Assembly (NCBI GenBank): GCA_034509755.1
Contig: CM067539.1
Location: forward strand, 27,180,501-27,244,500
Length of the DNA: 64,000 nt
Reading direction: 5' to 3'
Source: Anisodus tanguticus
Lineage: Eukaryota; Streptophyta; Magnoliopsida; Solanales; Solanaceae
Numbering within the stretch: position 1 is the first letter of the stretch; every line of letters begins with the position of its first letter. The notes beneath the pieces are model-generated. The model had not been told where the DNA came from. It was given only the letters and a program-made list of their open reading frames with translations, and searched no databases. A program made the position numbers and the translations under genes. Below are positions 54,299 to 64,000 of the stretch, in pieces.

Positions 54299-57160
54299 AT
54301 GAACTCCGAGTCCAGTCCATATCCTAAACAAAATCCTCCCAGAAGGAACAACGAACCAGCATCCTCCCCGGGTATGCCTACATCGGTTGATACCCCTCCA
54401 CTTTCTCGATCAACCTAAGTTGTGGAAGAATCTAGCTTATCTGAAGGTCCAACCATAATGACCACGTCTTTAATTAGACAACAGATCGACTTGGGCACCC
54501 ACGATATTATATACCAAGTTTCTAAATAATTGGCTGACATTGTGAAGCCGATGGTACATAATGAGGTTCAACAAGCGAGGGAGATAGAAACCAATCGAAT
54601 GCGCCCAGGAGAATGTTCGGCTAGTTCTGCCATCCCTCTGACGAGTGGTGTTGTTCAGCATGAGACCGTGACTCTCGGTGTTATTCCTCAGCCGCATGCG
54701 CATCAGTTAGTGCCTACTCAGGTGCAGCCGGTAGCGCACCTAGGAACACAAGCCCAATCGCCTGGTAACCAACACACTGCATGGTCGCCGCCGAACCTTG
54801 GGGGTTAAAATGTGCCACTTGACCAAGCGAGTCTGCAGTATAGGCAGATCAACATGACTCGGAGACCAGTTCAGGCTCCAGGACACTTTGGATTGCGGCC
54901 CGTTACGCCGTACATTTCTATAACGACCCTACGATGTAGGGGAACAATGTTGGCCAGCCTAATTGGCAGCTGATGGCCCCTGGCTATGACTTAGCTCGGC
55001 TATCTGGTGACACTGTTTACAGTGGAATACCATTCTAGCAATCATTGCTAGTACCCAATCCATACCTTCCAGGAAGCATAAATTTTCTAAAAATGGCTGA
55101 CGTCCGAGGAGAGCAGCCATGGAATACTGTTCCACCTTATCCTCAGGCTCCGTTAGCCGTTCCAGAAGCTCAGGTTGCACGATTTGGTGGCCATACCCAA
55201 CAACAACAATGAGGCATTACCCCACCTATTGGTAATGGCCAGCAGACCACCTACAACCTTCAAAACCCTGTCCAACAAAGTGCAGAATGGAGGCCGCCAG
55301 TACAGAATGCCTACCAGCTGAATCCAGTCGAAAATCGGCAGGGGACGTCACAACTGTTAAACCAAAAAATTATTGCTAATACCATGCGGAGGTACTTCGG
55401 CATCCAACTGAAACCTTTGGACATGCCTGTTTATAAGAAGCCTTACCCCGATTGGGTAGATCGGATAACACCTTTCCCGAGGGGCTTCAAAACACAAGAG
55501 TTTTCCATCTTCTCTAGCGACGACGACAAATCCACTATCGAGCACATTGGTAGATTTATTGCCCAATGCGGTGAGGCTGGCCAGAATGAGTATCACAAGT
55601 TGCAGCTATTCCCTCTCTCTCTCTAACGGGAACAACCTTCGCATGGTACTCCTCTTTGGCTCCTGATTCCGTACAGAGCTGGGCTGACATAGAGGGTTAC
55701 TTCCATGATAGAATCTATTGGCCCCAACCTCATGTTACCGTGATTGATCTAACGAATCTCAAGCAGCAGGTCGATGAATCGACTGCCGATTTTATTGAAA
55801 GATTCAAAAAGAAGGTTGGGAAATGCACCGTGCACTTCCCCGAGTCTGAGTGTGCCCATATGATAATCAGTAACATGCACCCTCAATTAAATGAGAAGTT
55901 GGTGGATCAATCCTGCTCTGACCTGATCCAGTTAGCCGAAAAGGATAGCCAAATAGAGTAGTACATTCAAGAGAAAGAGCGGAGAAGAGCTATCCGAAAT
56001 CGAGGCTCCCACTTGGTATCCATCATTGAAGTGGATGATTCTGACTCAGAGTCAGCCGACTGCGCGGCAGACGAATGGTGGCCGAGATTGTTAGGGGTAA
56101 GGTTTACTCTTGCCCAGCCTTAAAAGCAGTAAAAGGCAAGGAGACGAGTTCATCCGATGACTGGATCAGTTACTCGTTTGACATCACAAAGGCAGATCAG
56201 ATCTTTGATCATCTGCTCAAAGATAAGCAGATTCAGCTGCTTGATGATCATAGGATTCCGCTTGCGGAGGAACTCAAAGATAAGAAGTACTGCAAGTGGC
56301 ATAATTCATATAACCACTCTACTTCTAATTGTATGGTCTTCAGAAAGGCGATCCAAAAGGGCATCAAAGAGGGGAGGTTCAAGCTAGCCGATAAGAGTAT
56401 GGCTGAAACGTTTATTGATACTGACCCCTTTCCCGCGGTACTAATATCTATGGTATCTTTTTCTAAGCCCGATGAGTCAAGGGACACCAAAGGGAGACAA
56501 CCGATGAAAAGGGTGTGGGTTCCAAAGAAACCTACCAAAGGGGAGAAGGCTACAAGGACCTCTGTGTTTAACCAATTAGGCAACCTATATGAAATTTGTG
56601 ATTACAGGCAGCCAGCTAGGAGCAGTTTTCATGGCTGCCCTGAATACTCGAAAGACGTTGAACGAGAACTTCAGGAACAAACCATGAGGTTCAAAAGGGT
56701 CCCTATCAGCGCTAGGCATAGGCCTGGGGAGCAAGTACAGGTGCCAACCAACCGGCATTCGAGCATGCCTCGAATAGATAAAGAACCACTCTCTAAAACC
56801 AAACAGAGGGTGGTCGGGTTTAACGTAAATTAGGGTGTTTCATCCTTACGTATCACAATGAGAAATGAGGACCAGAAGAGACCCCGGGGAATGATTAAAC
56901 CAGCCGCCAACACAAATGAGGGGAAGTGGTCGGTTAATCAGTCTCCCAGAAAGAGAGAGGCACCACCGAGAGTCGTATCCAAGACTCAGAAAAGAAGGAT
57001 GCAATGTGCCAAGGCATTGCGTAAGATGCAACAGACATTGCATCTAATTTCCAATGCCAAGGCAGTCGAAAATCATGAGAGTCCTGAGTCTTCCGCAGCC
57101 GAGGCTATCGAACGGGCATTCAACTCAGTTGCTTCAGGGGCAATGTCGCCTGAATGAGAG
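54299..57160 (+). pseudogene. Tat-like gag remnant
   Basis: Begins MNSESSPYPKQNPPRRNNEP at 54299 and is interrupted by several stops (near 54417, 54527, 54808 and others). The retrotransposon gag domain spans frames 55384-55626 (IQLKPLDMPVYKKPYPDWVD, FPRGFKTQEFSIFS) and 55656-55961 (SWADIEGYFHDRIYWPQPHVTVIDLTNLKQQVDESTADFIERFKKKV). A finger of the form CKWHNSYNHSTSNC is at 56291-56332, the C-x2-H-x4-H-x4-C type common in Tat/Athila-like gag. Frames 56075-56833 and 56858-57157 continue the C-terminal part. Gag would package RNA; this copy cannot make a full protein. Confidence 0.85.
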
Positions 57161-57552
57161 ACGTCGGGTCAACCAGAGCTAGATGAACAGCCTACCGACA
57201 ACCCGACGAAGGAACCCCGGTAAGAAAATATGACCCAGATGGACCTCTAACCGAGACAATCTCACAGATCGTGCAGATAATTCAGTCAGAGGATCCCCAG
57301 CCGATCCCCATTTGTCTCTATGAAATAAAAGTTATGAGCTTCTGGTCAGCCAAATTGGATGAAGGAGGGGACTCCATCCTCAATTTATTTAGCCATGACC
57401 TGGTTGATGAAATGCGGGTAGACATTGAAATGGTCAGCCTAATCCCATGTGAGTTCTGGGCCAGCCGCTCTGCACTGGATAGCCTAGATGGTGATATTTG
57501 AGTAGAAGACACAGAATGGGAAATAATAGCCGATACCCCGGCTAGGGACACT

Positions 57553-57942
57553 TTGAGCATCATATTTGGTACACCTACAGAAGATATGGTTAAACACCTC
57601 AAACCCCTTTACGTCAAGGCTTACATTAACGACAAAATTATTAGTTGGGTGTTTGTCGACAATGGGGTTGTGCTGAATGTGATTCTGCTGCTTACCTTGA
57701 AGGATCTTAACAAAACAAAGAAGGATCTCATCCCAACTAATATGAAAATGGCTAGCTTTATGGGAGAAGCCTCTGAAGCATTGGGGATTCTAGTAGCAGA
57801 AATCATTGTAGGTCCTAAGACGGTCAGGTCTGCCTTCTTCGTAATAGATGGAAAGCCGCCCTACACCATTCTACCGAGCAGGGATTGGATTCACACCAGC
57901 CGATTCCTTCATTCTATCATTCATCAAAAGCTCATCTTTTGA
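57553..57942 (+). pseudogene. Retropepsin-like protease remnant
   Basis: An open frame with LYVKAYINDKIISWVFVDNGVVLNVILLLTL and, 60 residues on, AEIIVGPKTVRSAFFVIDGKPPYTILPSRDWIHTSRFLHS. This matches the Tat/Athila protease pattern, in which the active-site motif is VDxGA/VNVLP. Here the site reads VDNGVV, with the catalytic Asp retained. It stops at TGA 57940-57942, where pol sequence should continue. Confidence 0.75.
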
Positions 57943-58439
57943 GAAGGAGATAAGATAGAAATCGTCCCAAGGATGATAACGCATTCCGACCAGGGGTTCA
58001 GAACGTAGAGACTGTCCTTTATTCACCCTATGTGGCTCACATATCCATCACAGAGCAGTATGAAGAAGGATCTTGGGAATCCTGTAATCTTACCTCGCGA
58101 GGGTTTGAAATAAAACAATTAATCGAACCACGACTTACCTTGGATTCATATGGTTGAGGAAACCCAACTCATACTTGACCTGTGGCATCGGCTGACCACC
58201 CTAAGTTGTGAGGCAAGGATAGCCGAGGCATCACAGATAAGGAACCATGACAGAAAACCAGATCTGGCGGCCAACAACATGTGAGCTGCCGATAGGAATT
58301 CTACGCCTAGCTTTTTTTGTCTTTGTTCTACGCTTGTACAAAACTTGAGTGTTATGTAATACCCCGTGTTGTGTACGTTTTGTGCAAAGTTTGAATAAAC
58401 TCATTTTACAAAGACATGTCTTAAATAAAATGGACAATC

Positions 58440-58910
58440 AGAAACTCCAAATCTACAGCTACGGGGACGACATCCTATCGGCTAAATCTATGGCCAAGGT
58501 GCAGTGTTGTCCTCAGAAGTTAATATCATTACGGATGACCAAACCAAAATTTCTAAGTTTGGAAGAATATCAGCAGGCCATGCTAATGGAGTTGGGTCAG
58601 TTGGATGAAAATCAATTGACAATCATAGAAAGAGTCAAAGCCGGTAAACGTAAAATGGCCAAAGCATACGACAAACATATAGAGCCTAAAAAGGTTTGCC
58701 GAAGGAGACTTAGTTTGGAAAATTATCCCGCCGATTGAAATGAAAGATCGTAAAATCGGCAAATGATCGCCAAACTAGGAAAGGACCCTTCGTAGTGAAC
58801 CTACGGGTTGCCGACATTACAGATCAAGTGATAAACATGCATGGAAAAGAAATGTAAATGGTAGACATTTTGAAGAAATATTACCCATTAATTTTAGGGC
58901 ATGCATAAGT
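58440..58910 (+). pseudogene. Integrase C-terminal tail remnant
   Basis: The frame to 58738 ends LDENQLTIIERVKAGKRKMAKAYDKHIEPKKVCRRRLSLENYP. Then, in shifted frames to 58910, VNLRVADITDQVINMHGKEM and MVDILKKYYPLIL follow. This is the gypsy integrase tail that precedes the stop of pol. Everything between the protease and this tail has been deleted. Confidence 0.75.
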
Positions 58911-59201
58911 AATCAACATCCACAGACCGGTTGCCTGGTCGCAAAAGATGCTAATTTCCATTCAATTTGGAGAATATACGGGTAAACGATAGCCATAGAC
59001 CGGCTGCATGGTCATAATAACAGACTCATCAATTTGGGGTCGATACAACTAAGAAGCTGAATTGGTCGGCCTTGAACCAATCGAAGGTTGCACTACATCA
59101 TCAGATATTGAAGTTTCAGAATCAGCCGAATCAACGGTTACTTGGTCTTCCCGAATTGTTGCAGTCTGTTCCTCATCACCAGCCACACTAACGACCACTA
59201 C
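58911..59201. other. Spacer between pol tail and antisense gene
   Basis: Contains two copies of an 'agaccgg-tgc-tggtc' word (58924 and 58997 regions) and no coding frame. Antisense transcription of the PMD gene would end in this vicinity. Confidence 0.5.
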
Positions 59202-60962
59202 CTAAACTACCCCTAACTCTTTAAGGATTCCCACTCCTACCCCATGTGTGATCTCAGCCACACCAACTGATTCGGTCTCAGTAAGAACCTGCGTATCGGC
59301 TGCTAGAGTATCTTTTAGTTGTTGTTCAGATCGGGCCAATGCATCTTGCAAGGCTGTAGGAAGGTCACCTGGTACTTGGAAGGTAGGATCAACTGGCAAA
59401 GAAGTAGTCATAGCCGAAGAATGATGTGCTTCGGACACCACTTCAGAAGGATTATCAGGTAATGACAGCTTTACACAAGCAATTTTTCCTCTCCATTCAG
59501 CACATTCATTTTCCAGTTGGGCCAGCCGTTCATTACCCATCTTCATATCCGATTCCCAAACAACTTATTGATTACCAAGCTCCCGTATCTCATTATCCAA
59601 ATGGCGGCCTTGCCAAAACAAAGAGGAGCGGGAGGAATCGTGGGTTTTAATAGTTGAGTTCAAGGCACTTATTTTAGGGGTTATAGTCCTTATCTCTGCC
59701 TGAATCTTCTCTAATTCTGCTTGCAATTGGGACTGCCACCTCTGCAAATCGCGCCTTCGATCGACACTTCGCTGCCTCTCTTTATTTACCTGGGTAAAAG
59801 TAGCCTGAGCATGATTCTTTTGTTGCTGAAGAGATCCCAAGCGTTGCAGAGCTACTACTGCTTCATTGCGGCTATCTTTGGCCGCCTATGTGAAGATAAT
59901 AGGTCATTCAAAGCCAATGCTATGTCATTATAGGCGGCCGCCAGAGCTGGAGAGTCACTCGCCTCCTTCGACAACCGGAACAAAAAGGTCCTCAATACAT
60001 GAAGTTCCTCCTTGCTGGTGGGGATGCCCTTGGCTAGAAACTCCTCAACTCGTTCTTCATAAATACCAACTGGCGAAGAGGGTGAAGGTACGCTGTCGGG
60101 TGAGCTAAAATACTGCAAAAGTACATCTTCAGGTATGAGCTCGGCTGATGCCTCTGAGTCATCAATTGGGCTGGCTTCAGCCGAGAGATCTTCCCTAGCC
60201 GTCTCCTATATAGAAAATGACAGTTGATAACAAGACTGGAAGAAAAATGATATACCTCTATGGTTACGTCAACCTCTTCAGCTGCCTCAACAGGAGAAAA
60301 TCTGATGTCGAGACTAGCCGATGGAGAATCATGCGGGTGTTCGAAAGTACGAGCCAAAAAGGACGTCCCTCCGGCATGGAGAGAGGTATCACGTGTTAGC
60401 CTAAAATGTATAAGAAATTCTGGCCGACATATATGTAGAAAAACAATTCACCTTTTCTCTTCGGCTGCCGCACCCTGATGGAAGACCAAGAGGCAGTAGG
60501 TCTAGCCGAATTGATGGAAACCACATTTGAAGGGACCTCTTTTGTCATTGGCTTAGCGTCTGGTGGGTTTTTCTTCTTCGTCTGGACTAGCCGATCACTC
60601 TATTTTTCCTAGATCAGCCGATCGCAGTAGACTTCCAAAGAGGATTGAAAGAATTTTTCTTTGGCTACCTTCCACCAGTCAACAAAAGCAACAGTGGTGT
60701 TGGCCCTTGGGGAGAACGGCTGCCAGGCGAAAAGGGCAAGCTTATCAAGATTGTGGGCGGCTACCTCCTCTGTTTGCTTGGCATTTATAGAGCAAAGGTG
60801 GGTCGAATGAGCAACACTACGGTGAGGCCATGGTATGTTCTGAGTCAGGCCAAATTCTCGTGCCACAAAGTTGGGTCGATAGGGCTCCGTGGTTAACTTG
60901 TTATGCCTAGAGTTGTGTTTCAAGTCTCCCAAAAGATCCTTGCCATAAGGATACACCCTCAC
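59202..60962 (-). pseudogene. Antisense ORF, C-terminal portion with coiled coil
   Basis: Successive minus-strand frames continue downstream of the PMD frame: 60609-60962, 60034-60357, 59855-60118, 59565-59840 and 59202-59546. The frame 59565-59840 is a clear coiled coil (QQKNHAQATFTQVNKERQRS, QAELEKIQAEIRTITPKISALNS), and 59202-59546 begins with another (MKMGNERLAQLENECAEW). The broken reading could reflect either introns or decay. The order PMD, linker, coiled coil resembles plant PMD proteins. No other function is assigned. Confidence 0.6.
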
Positions 60963-61207
60963 ACTCGATTTATGACCTTCCGCTGAGAGAATAAAAGGTT
61001 GTCATCGACTATTTAATGAACCCAATCGGGAGTGGCCCATTTTTCAAAGATCGATTGCCAATCTGCGTAATGGTCTCAAGACAGACCATGTAGGGTGGAA
61101 GCTGCAGTGAAAACATCCTGGGACACAAGAGGTGTTCCCCGAAGAGTGTTGGCTAACATCGGTGGATCTAACGGAGAACGACTGCCATCAAAATCGTTAG
61201 GAATGAA

Positions 61208-62071
61208 CTATGGGAAATACAAAGTGATCCACAATTGAAGGAACCATAGAGGACCGACCAAAGTATTTAGATTTTGAGAGTCCCTTAACCTAGCTTGAGC
61301 ATCGCCCAAAGTCATGTACAAGTAAGCCAAGAAAAAGGATGCCCAACTAACATCTTCCCTGGAAATGGCCAAAGCCACATAAATCTCCAGCTCCTTGACA
61401 ATAGCACAAGAGCCCGTACAAACGAAGTAACGGCTAAACCAATAGAGCAAAAAAGCATGATGCTCAGCATCATCGACCGGAAGAGGCAAACTTCGGCGGT
61501 TAGCGGTTATAAAAGAACCATAGCTGGAAGAATTTTTTGAAACAACAATCCCCAAGTCAGGAACTTTGATTCCACCTAGGGTAGGCGCTTCAGTTCCCAG
61601 TATCGGAAGGCCTAGTATCGCCGTTACATCAAGAAGGGTGGGAGTCATCATCCCCCAAGGAAAAATAAAAGCATTGGCGGTAGTCGACCAATAACTAAGA
61701 AATGCATATATGAAATCGATATTACAGGAGATATCATACCCCAATAGTACAATGGCGTCGTAAAGACCCATACGCCTCCACTCGATTCCTTTGGCCGACC
61801 TGACCCGATCCACCCAAGCAAAATAGTTAGCGACCTTGGTCGGCCAGGTGCGTAGGTTAGCCGGACAACGGTCGGCAGTGGACCAGTCGCAGGTGAGTGG
61901 AAGGTCATAGGTCATCGGGCTAAGATGTTGAGATAAAAGAATGTCGCCTTGTTCCAGCATACCATATGGAGCCAGAACCAACTGTTCATCAACAAGGACT
62001 AAGGCATCGGTTAGGTCTTTATCGTCTAGAGTGGTCCTATATATCTTCTGAGAAGAGGAAGAAGAATCCAT
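61208..62071 (-). CDS. Antisense plant mobile domain (PMD) protein of a gypsy element
   Basis: An open frame of 287 codons starting MDSSSSSQKIYRTTLDDKDL, 356 bp inside the 3' LTR and opposite to gag. The central part matches the plant mobile domain (also called aminotransferase-like PMD): KGIEWRRMGLYDAIVLLGYD, FLSYWSTTANAFIFPWGMMTPTLLDVTAILGLPILG (about residues 95-160) and, C-terminal, HHAFLLYWFSRYFVC and VALAISREDVSWASFFLAYLYMTLGDA. PMD proteins are known both as host genes (MAIN/MAIL family, gene silencing and genome stability) and as extra antisense ORFs in Tat-lineage retrotransposons. What they do for the element is not established. The frame has no internal stop although gag is full of them. 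It ends at TAG near 61208; sequence beyond is in other frames. Confidence 0.82.
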   Translation of the reverse strand: MDSSSSSQKIYRTTLDDKDLTDALVLVDEQLVLAPYGMLEQGDILLSQHLSPMTYDLPLTCDWSTADRCPANLRTWPTKVANYFAWVDRVRSAKGIEWRRMGLYDAIVLLGYDISCNIDFIYAFLSYWSTTANAFIFPWGMMTPTLLDVTAILGLPILGTEAPTLGGIKVPDLGIVVSKNSSSYGSFITANRRSLPLPVDDAEHHAFLLYWFSRYFVCTGSCAIVKELEIYVALAISREDVSWASFFLAYLYMTLGDAQARLRDSQNLNTLVGPLWFLQLWITLYFP

Positions 62072-62427
62072 AACATCCGAGTAAGAAAAGGGTCGAGATT
62101 AGGGTTTTTTATGCAGAAGGGAAGAAATAGGAGATGACTGTAAGATCAAGTAAAAAATTCTCGAAAAGATGTCTCTTCTTAAGTAGATCTCGATGCGCGG
62201 CAGAAAATAGGGCTACCTCTTCGAATGCACGGTTGGAAAATATTAGAACCGATTCGTGGTAATAAAGACACCCCGGTCGAAGGGGAAACCCAATTCAGAA
62301 GTAATCATCATTGCATGCACTGGATACGAGACAATTGAAGTTACAAACGCGGCTGTCAAAATGAAACGACGGCTACTTTCGAATACATCAACTCAACAGT
62401 CACACTCGAGTTAATGTAGGGGCCAAT

Positions 62428-63108
62428 TGTTAACACTCAAAAGTAATTTAAGTGTTTAGCCGAATTCAGTGACAGTCGAACTGTTCCATAGCCGAATTTA
62501 TTCCTAGCCCTCGACTATAAGAACTTCATCGGCTACTAAGGCATCTTAGCCGAGTTTTTAGTTAGAGGTACGACTGAGACCCACTCAGATGCAGACGCCT
62601 CAACGACCATGTCAAAAGGGTTTTCGAACCCCTAGAAGCGGTAACAACCAACAACAGCTAAAAGAAAGGGCTATTATCCGAGCAAGAGGAGTAGAGGGCG
62701 AGAAGATCGGCACCACCTCCCCCATAGTCGGCTATTGAACTTAGTGGGTTACTTGATGACTGACATGGAGGGGGATCACGTTGTACTTTTTTTTCCTTTT
62801 TTGTACTATAAATATGATCATTGTTTGTATATACAGGACACAACCAATCAATGAAACAACTCAATTTTTATCTATCTTTATCCTTTACTTTATTTATCCT
62901 TTACTTTACTGTACTCAGCTGCATTCAGGTTTCTTACCTCTTAGTTTACTCATACCACCGTCCTAACGCTTTTTGGAGTAGTTGGAGAACCCATTGCTGG
63001 AAATTAGAGTTCCATTTCCAGCCCAAATCGCTTAAGTGAAGGAATCAATTTGTCTCCCGATACGGTCAGCCGATAAAATGGCAGAGAACAGAATTCGGGG
63101 CAAGAACA
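62428..63108 (+). repeat. 3' LTR of the Tat-like element
   Basis: 681 bp, TG at 62428 to CA at 63108, preceded by gtaggggccaat. Matches the 5' LTR with scattered substitutions and a 14-bp repeat expansion near 62880-62900 (tcctttactttat repeated). Confidence 0.93.
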
Positions 63109-63694
63109 GAGTCTAAAAGTGTTCTTTAGATACCTATAAATACCTCCTTTGTATTGATGTTATGTAAGAGTGGAGTTTTTAATATGATATAAAATGAGCA
63201 TAATGTTCATCTTCTTCTTCCCTCCTCTTTGTGCCCTATAATATTATCAAAGTTCCGCCTTATATTTTCAAGAGTTTAGTGTTCAGATCAACTCAGTCAA
63301 TTTCCTTATATATTTCCTTCAACATTATAGAATTTGGAGACGAATTTTCTCTAACAAAAGGGGATCGAGGGACATATTTTCACTGGGCATTGTGTTTCAT
63401 TGATAGAAGTGACGAATAATATTGCTCATGATCATCTAGTTGAGCCACACTTTAGCTTCTTAAGAACATATATACAAATTTTATGTACCTGATGGTATTA
63501 TTATCTGCTTTGGCATTGTTGTATGCAGTAACCGAAGCACTTAAAAGCAGTATGTTAGGATATCACGGTCTTAACAAATATGAGAAATTTACTCCTTTCT
63601 GTCATTCATATATATTTTATGTGACACTTTTGATTTTAGTTTGTTTTAAAAAATATCACATTTTTATGCTTAGAAACTATTAAATCTTATCATT
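63109..63694. other. Right copy of the flank repeat, then AT-rich DNA
   Basis: 63108-63285 is the second copy of the repeat at 53338-53515. The rest is AT-rich. A decayed Stowaway-like start (tactcctttctgtcattcat, about 63590) with ttttatgtgacacttttgat follows and ends near 63680. Confidence 0.6.
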
Positions 63695-63696
63695 TA

Positions 63697-63971
63697 CTCC
63701 CTTCGTTCCCTTTAACTAGTCTAATATGAAGTACTAAAGAGAATTTCCCCCCTTACTTTTGTATATATTATGCAAATCAAGAGAGATATTTTTTCAATTT
63801 TACTCTTATCATTAAGTAATTATTTTCCAAACTTTTGAAGTATTAATTGTCAATTTAATTTTCCGAAATATAATTAATATGAACAACTTAATTAAACAAA
63901 CACTTAATAAATGATATCTTAAAGAAAGTGCAAAAATCAATACCGATCTAATAAAAAAGGAAGGGATGGAG
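63697..63971. mobile_element. Stowaway-type MITE
   Basis: 275 bp with terminal inverted repeats (ctcccttcgttcc on the left; ggaagggatggag on the right, whose reverse complement is ctccatcccttcc), flanked by TA at 63695-63696 and 63972-63973. AT-rich, no coding capacity. Tc1/mariner-derived MITEs insert at TA. Confidence 0.8.
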
Positions 63972-64000
63972 TAGTTCATTTTACCTACATGACTCGTTAA

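Larger units (their letters stand above)
53528..63108 (+). mobile_element. Ty3/gypsy (Tat-like) retrotransposon lacking RT, with antisense PMD gene
   Basis: LTRs at 53528-54197 and 62428-63108 start tgttaacactcaaaag and end gaaca. The target-site duplication gagtc is exact (53523-53527 and 63109-63113). Gag and protease are on the plus strand (54299-57942), followed by only the tail of integrase (about 58440-58910). RT, RNase H and the integrase core are absent. The 3' third carries an antisense ORF with a plant mobile domain (61208-62071) and further antisense coding remnants (59202-60962). Placement in the Tat lineage rests on the gag finger type and the antisense extra ORF. The copy is non-autonomous. 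Confidence 0.92.

Noticed and set aside
56157..56583. Additional frames within the gag region of the Tat-like element
   Set aside because: They overlap the gag frame with the CxxHxxxxHxxxxC finger and show no independent features.
1..64000. tRNA, rRNA or organelle insertions
   Set aside because: No cloverleaf with A/B boxes, no rRNA core words and no plastid or mitochondrial gene fragments were recognised by eye; a tRNAscan and organelle search would be needed to be sure.

Overview
The window is nuclear DNA of a flowering plant, most likely a Solanaceae species. The supports are intron-bearing plant genes, plant-type Ty1/copia, Ty3/gypsy, hAT, RTE-LINE and MITE sequences, and a short element whose 3' part with a (TTG)n tail looks like the TS/Au SINE families common in Solanaceae. 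The species assignment is inference; no organelle or bacterial sequence was recognised.

Layout. (1) 1-4.3 kb: one intact gene, the ubiquitin/40S ribosomal protein S27a fusion (935-1405, +), with site II and telo-box promoter motifs. (2) 4.36-6.56 kb: a 5'-truncated RTE-type LINE (-) with a 14-bp target-site duplication (TSD). (3) 6.90-19.78 kb: a Ty1/copia element (-) with both LTRs, split by a complete Ty3/gypsy element (+, 9713-17274, TSD GAATC). (4) 20.9-22.4 kb: palindromic rearranged copia fragments, including a perfect 165-bp inverted LTR pair and a 34-bp perfect hairpin. (5) 22.4-30.4 kb: a 5'-truncated copia element (+) whose 3' LTR is interrupted by a complete hAT transposon (26881-30379, 8-bp TSD). 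(6) 31.6-34.1 kb: a decayed copia element (-). (7) 35.8-44.4 kb: a decayed six-exon plastid-type polyketide cyclase/START-like gene (+), with a full copia element (36438-42987, TSD ATTTC) and a small SINE-like insertion in one intron. (8) 45.5-49.9 kb: a PP2C phosphatase gene (-), convergent with the cyclase, lacking one conserved exon and carrying a copied 28-bp patch. (9) 53.5-63.1 kb: a gag-bearing Ty3/gypsy element resembling the Tat lineage (TSD GAGTC); it has lost RT, RNase H and the integrase core but keeps an antisense plant mobile domain ORF. (10) 63.6-64.0 kb: Stowaway-type MITEs.

Most of the window is nested retrotransposons. Of the three low-copy host genes, only the ribosomal fusion gene looks intact. 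The cyclase and PP2C genes are both damaged and may be relics of a duplicated segment. Intron boundaries and element ends were read by eye from splice motifs, TG...CA ends and TSDs; no alignment or search was run.
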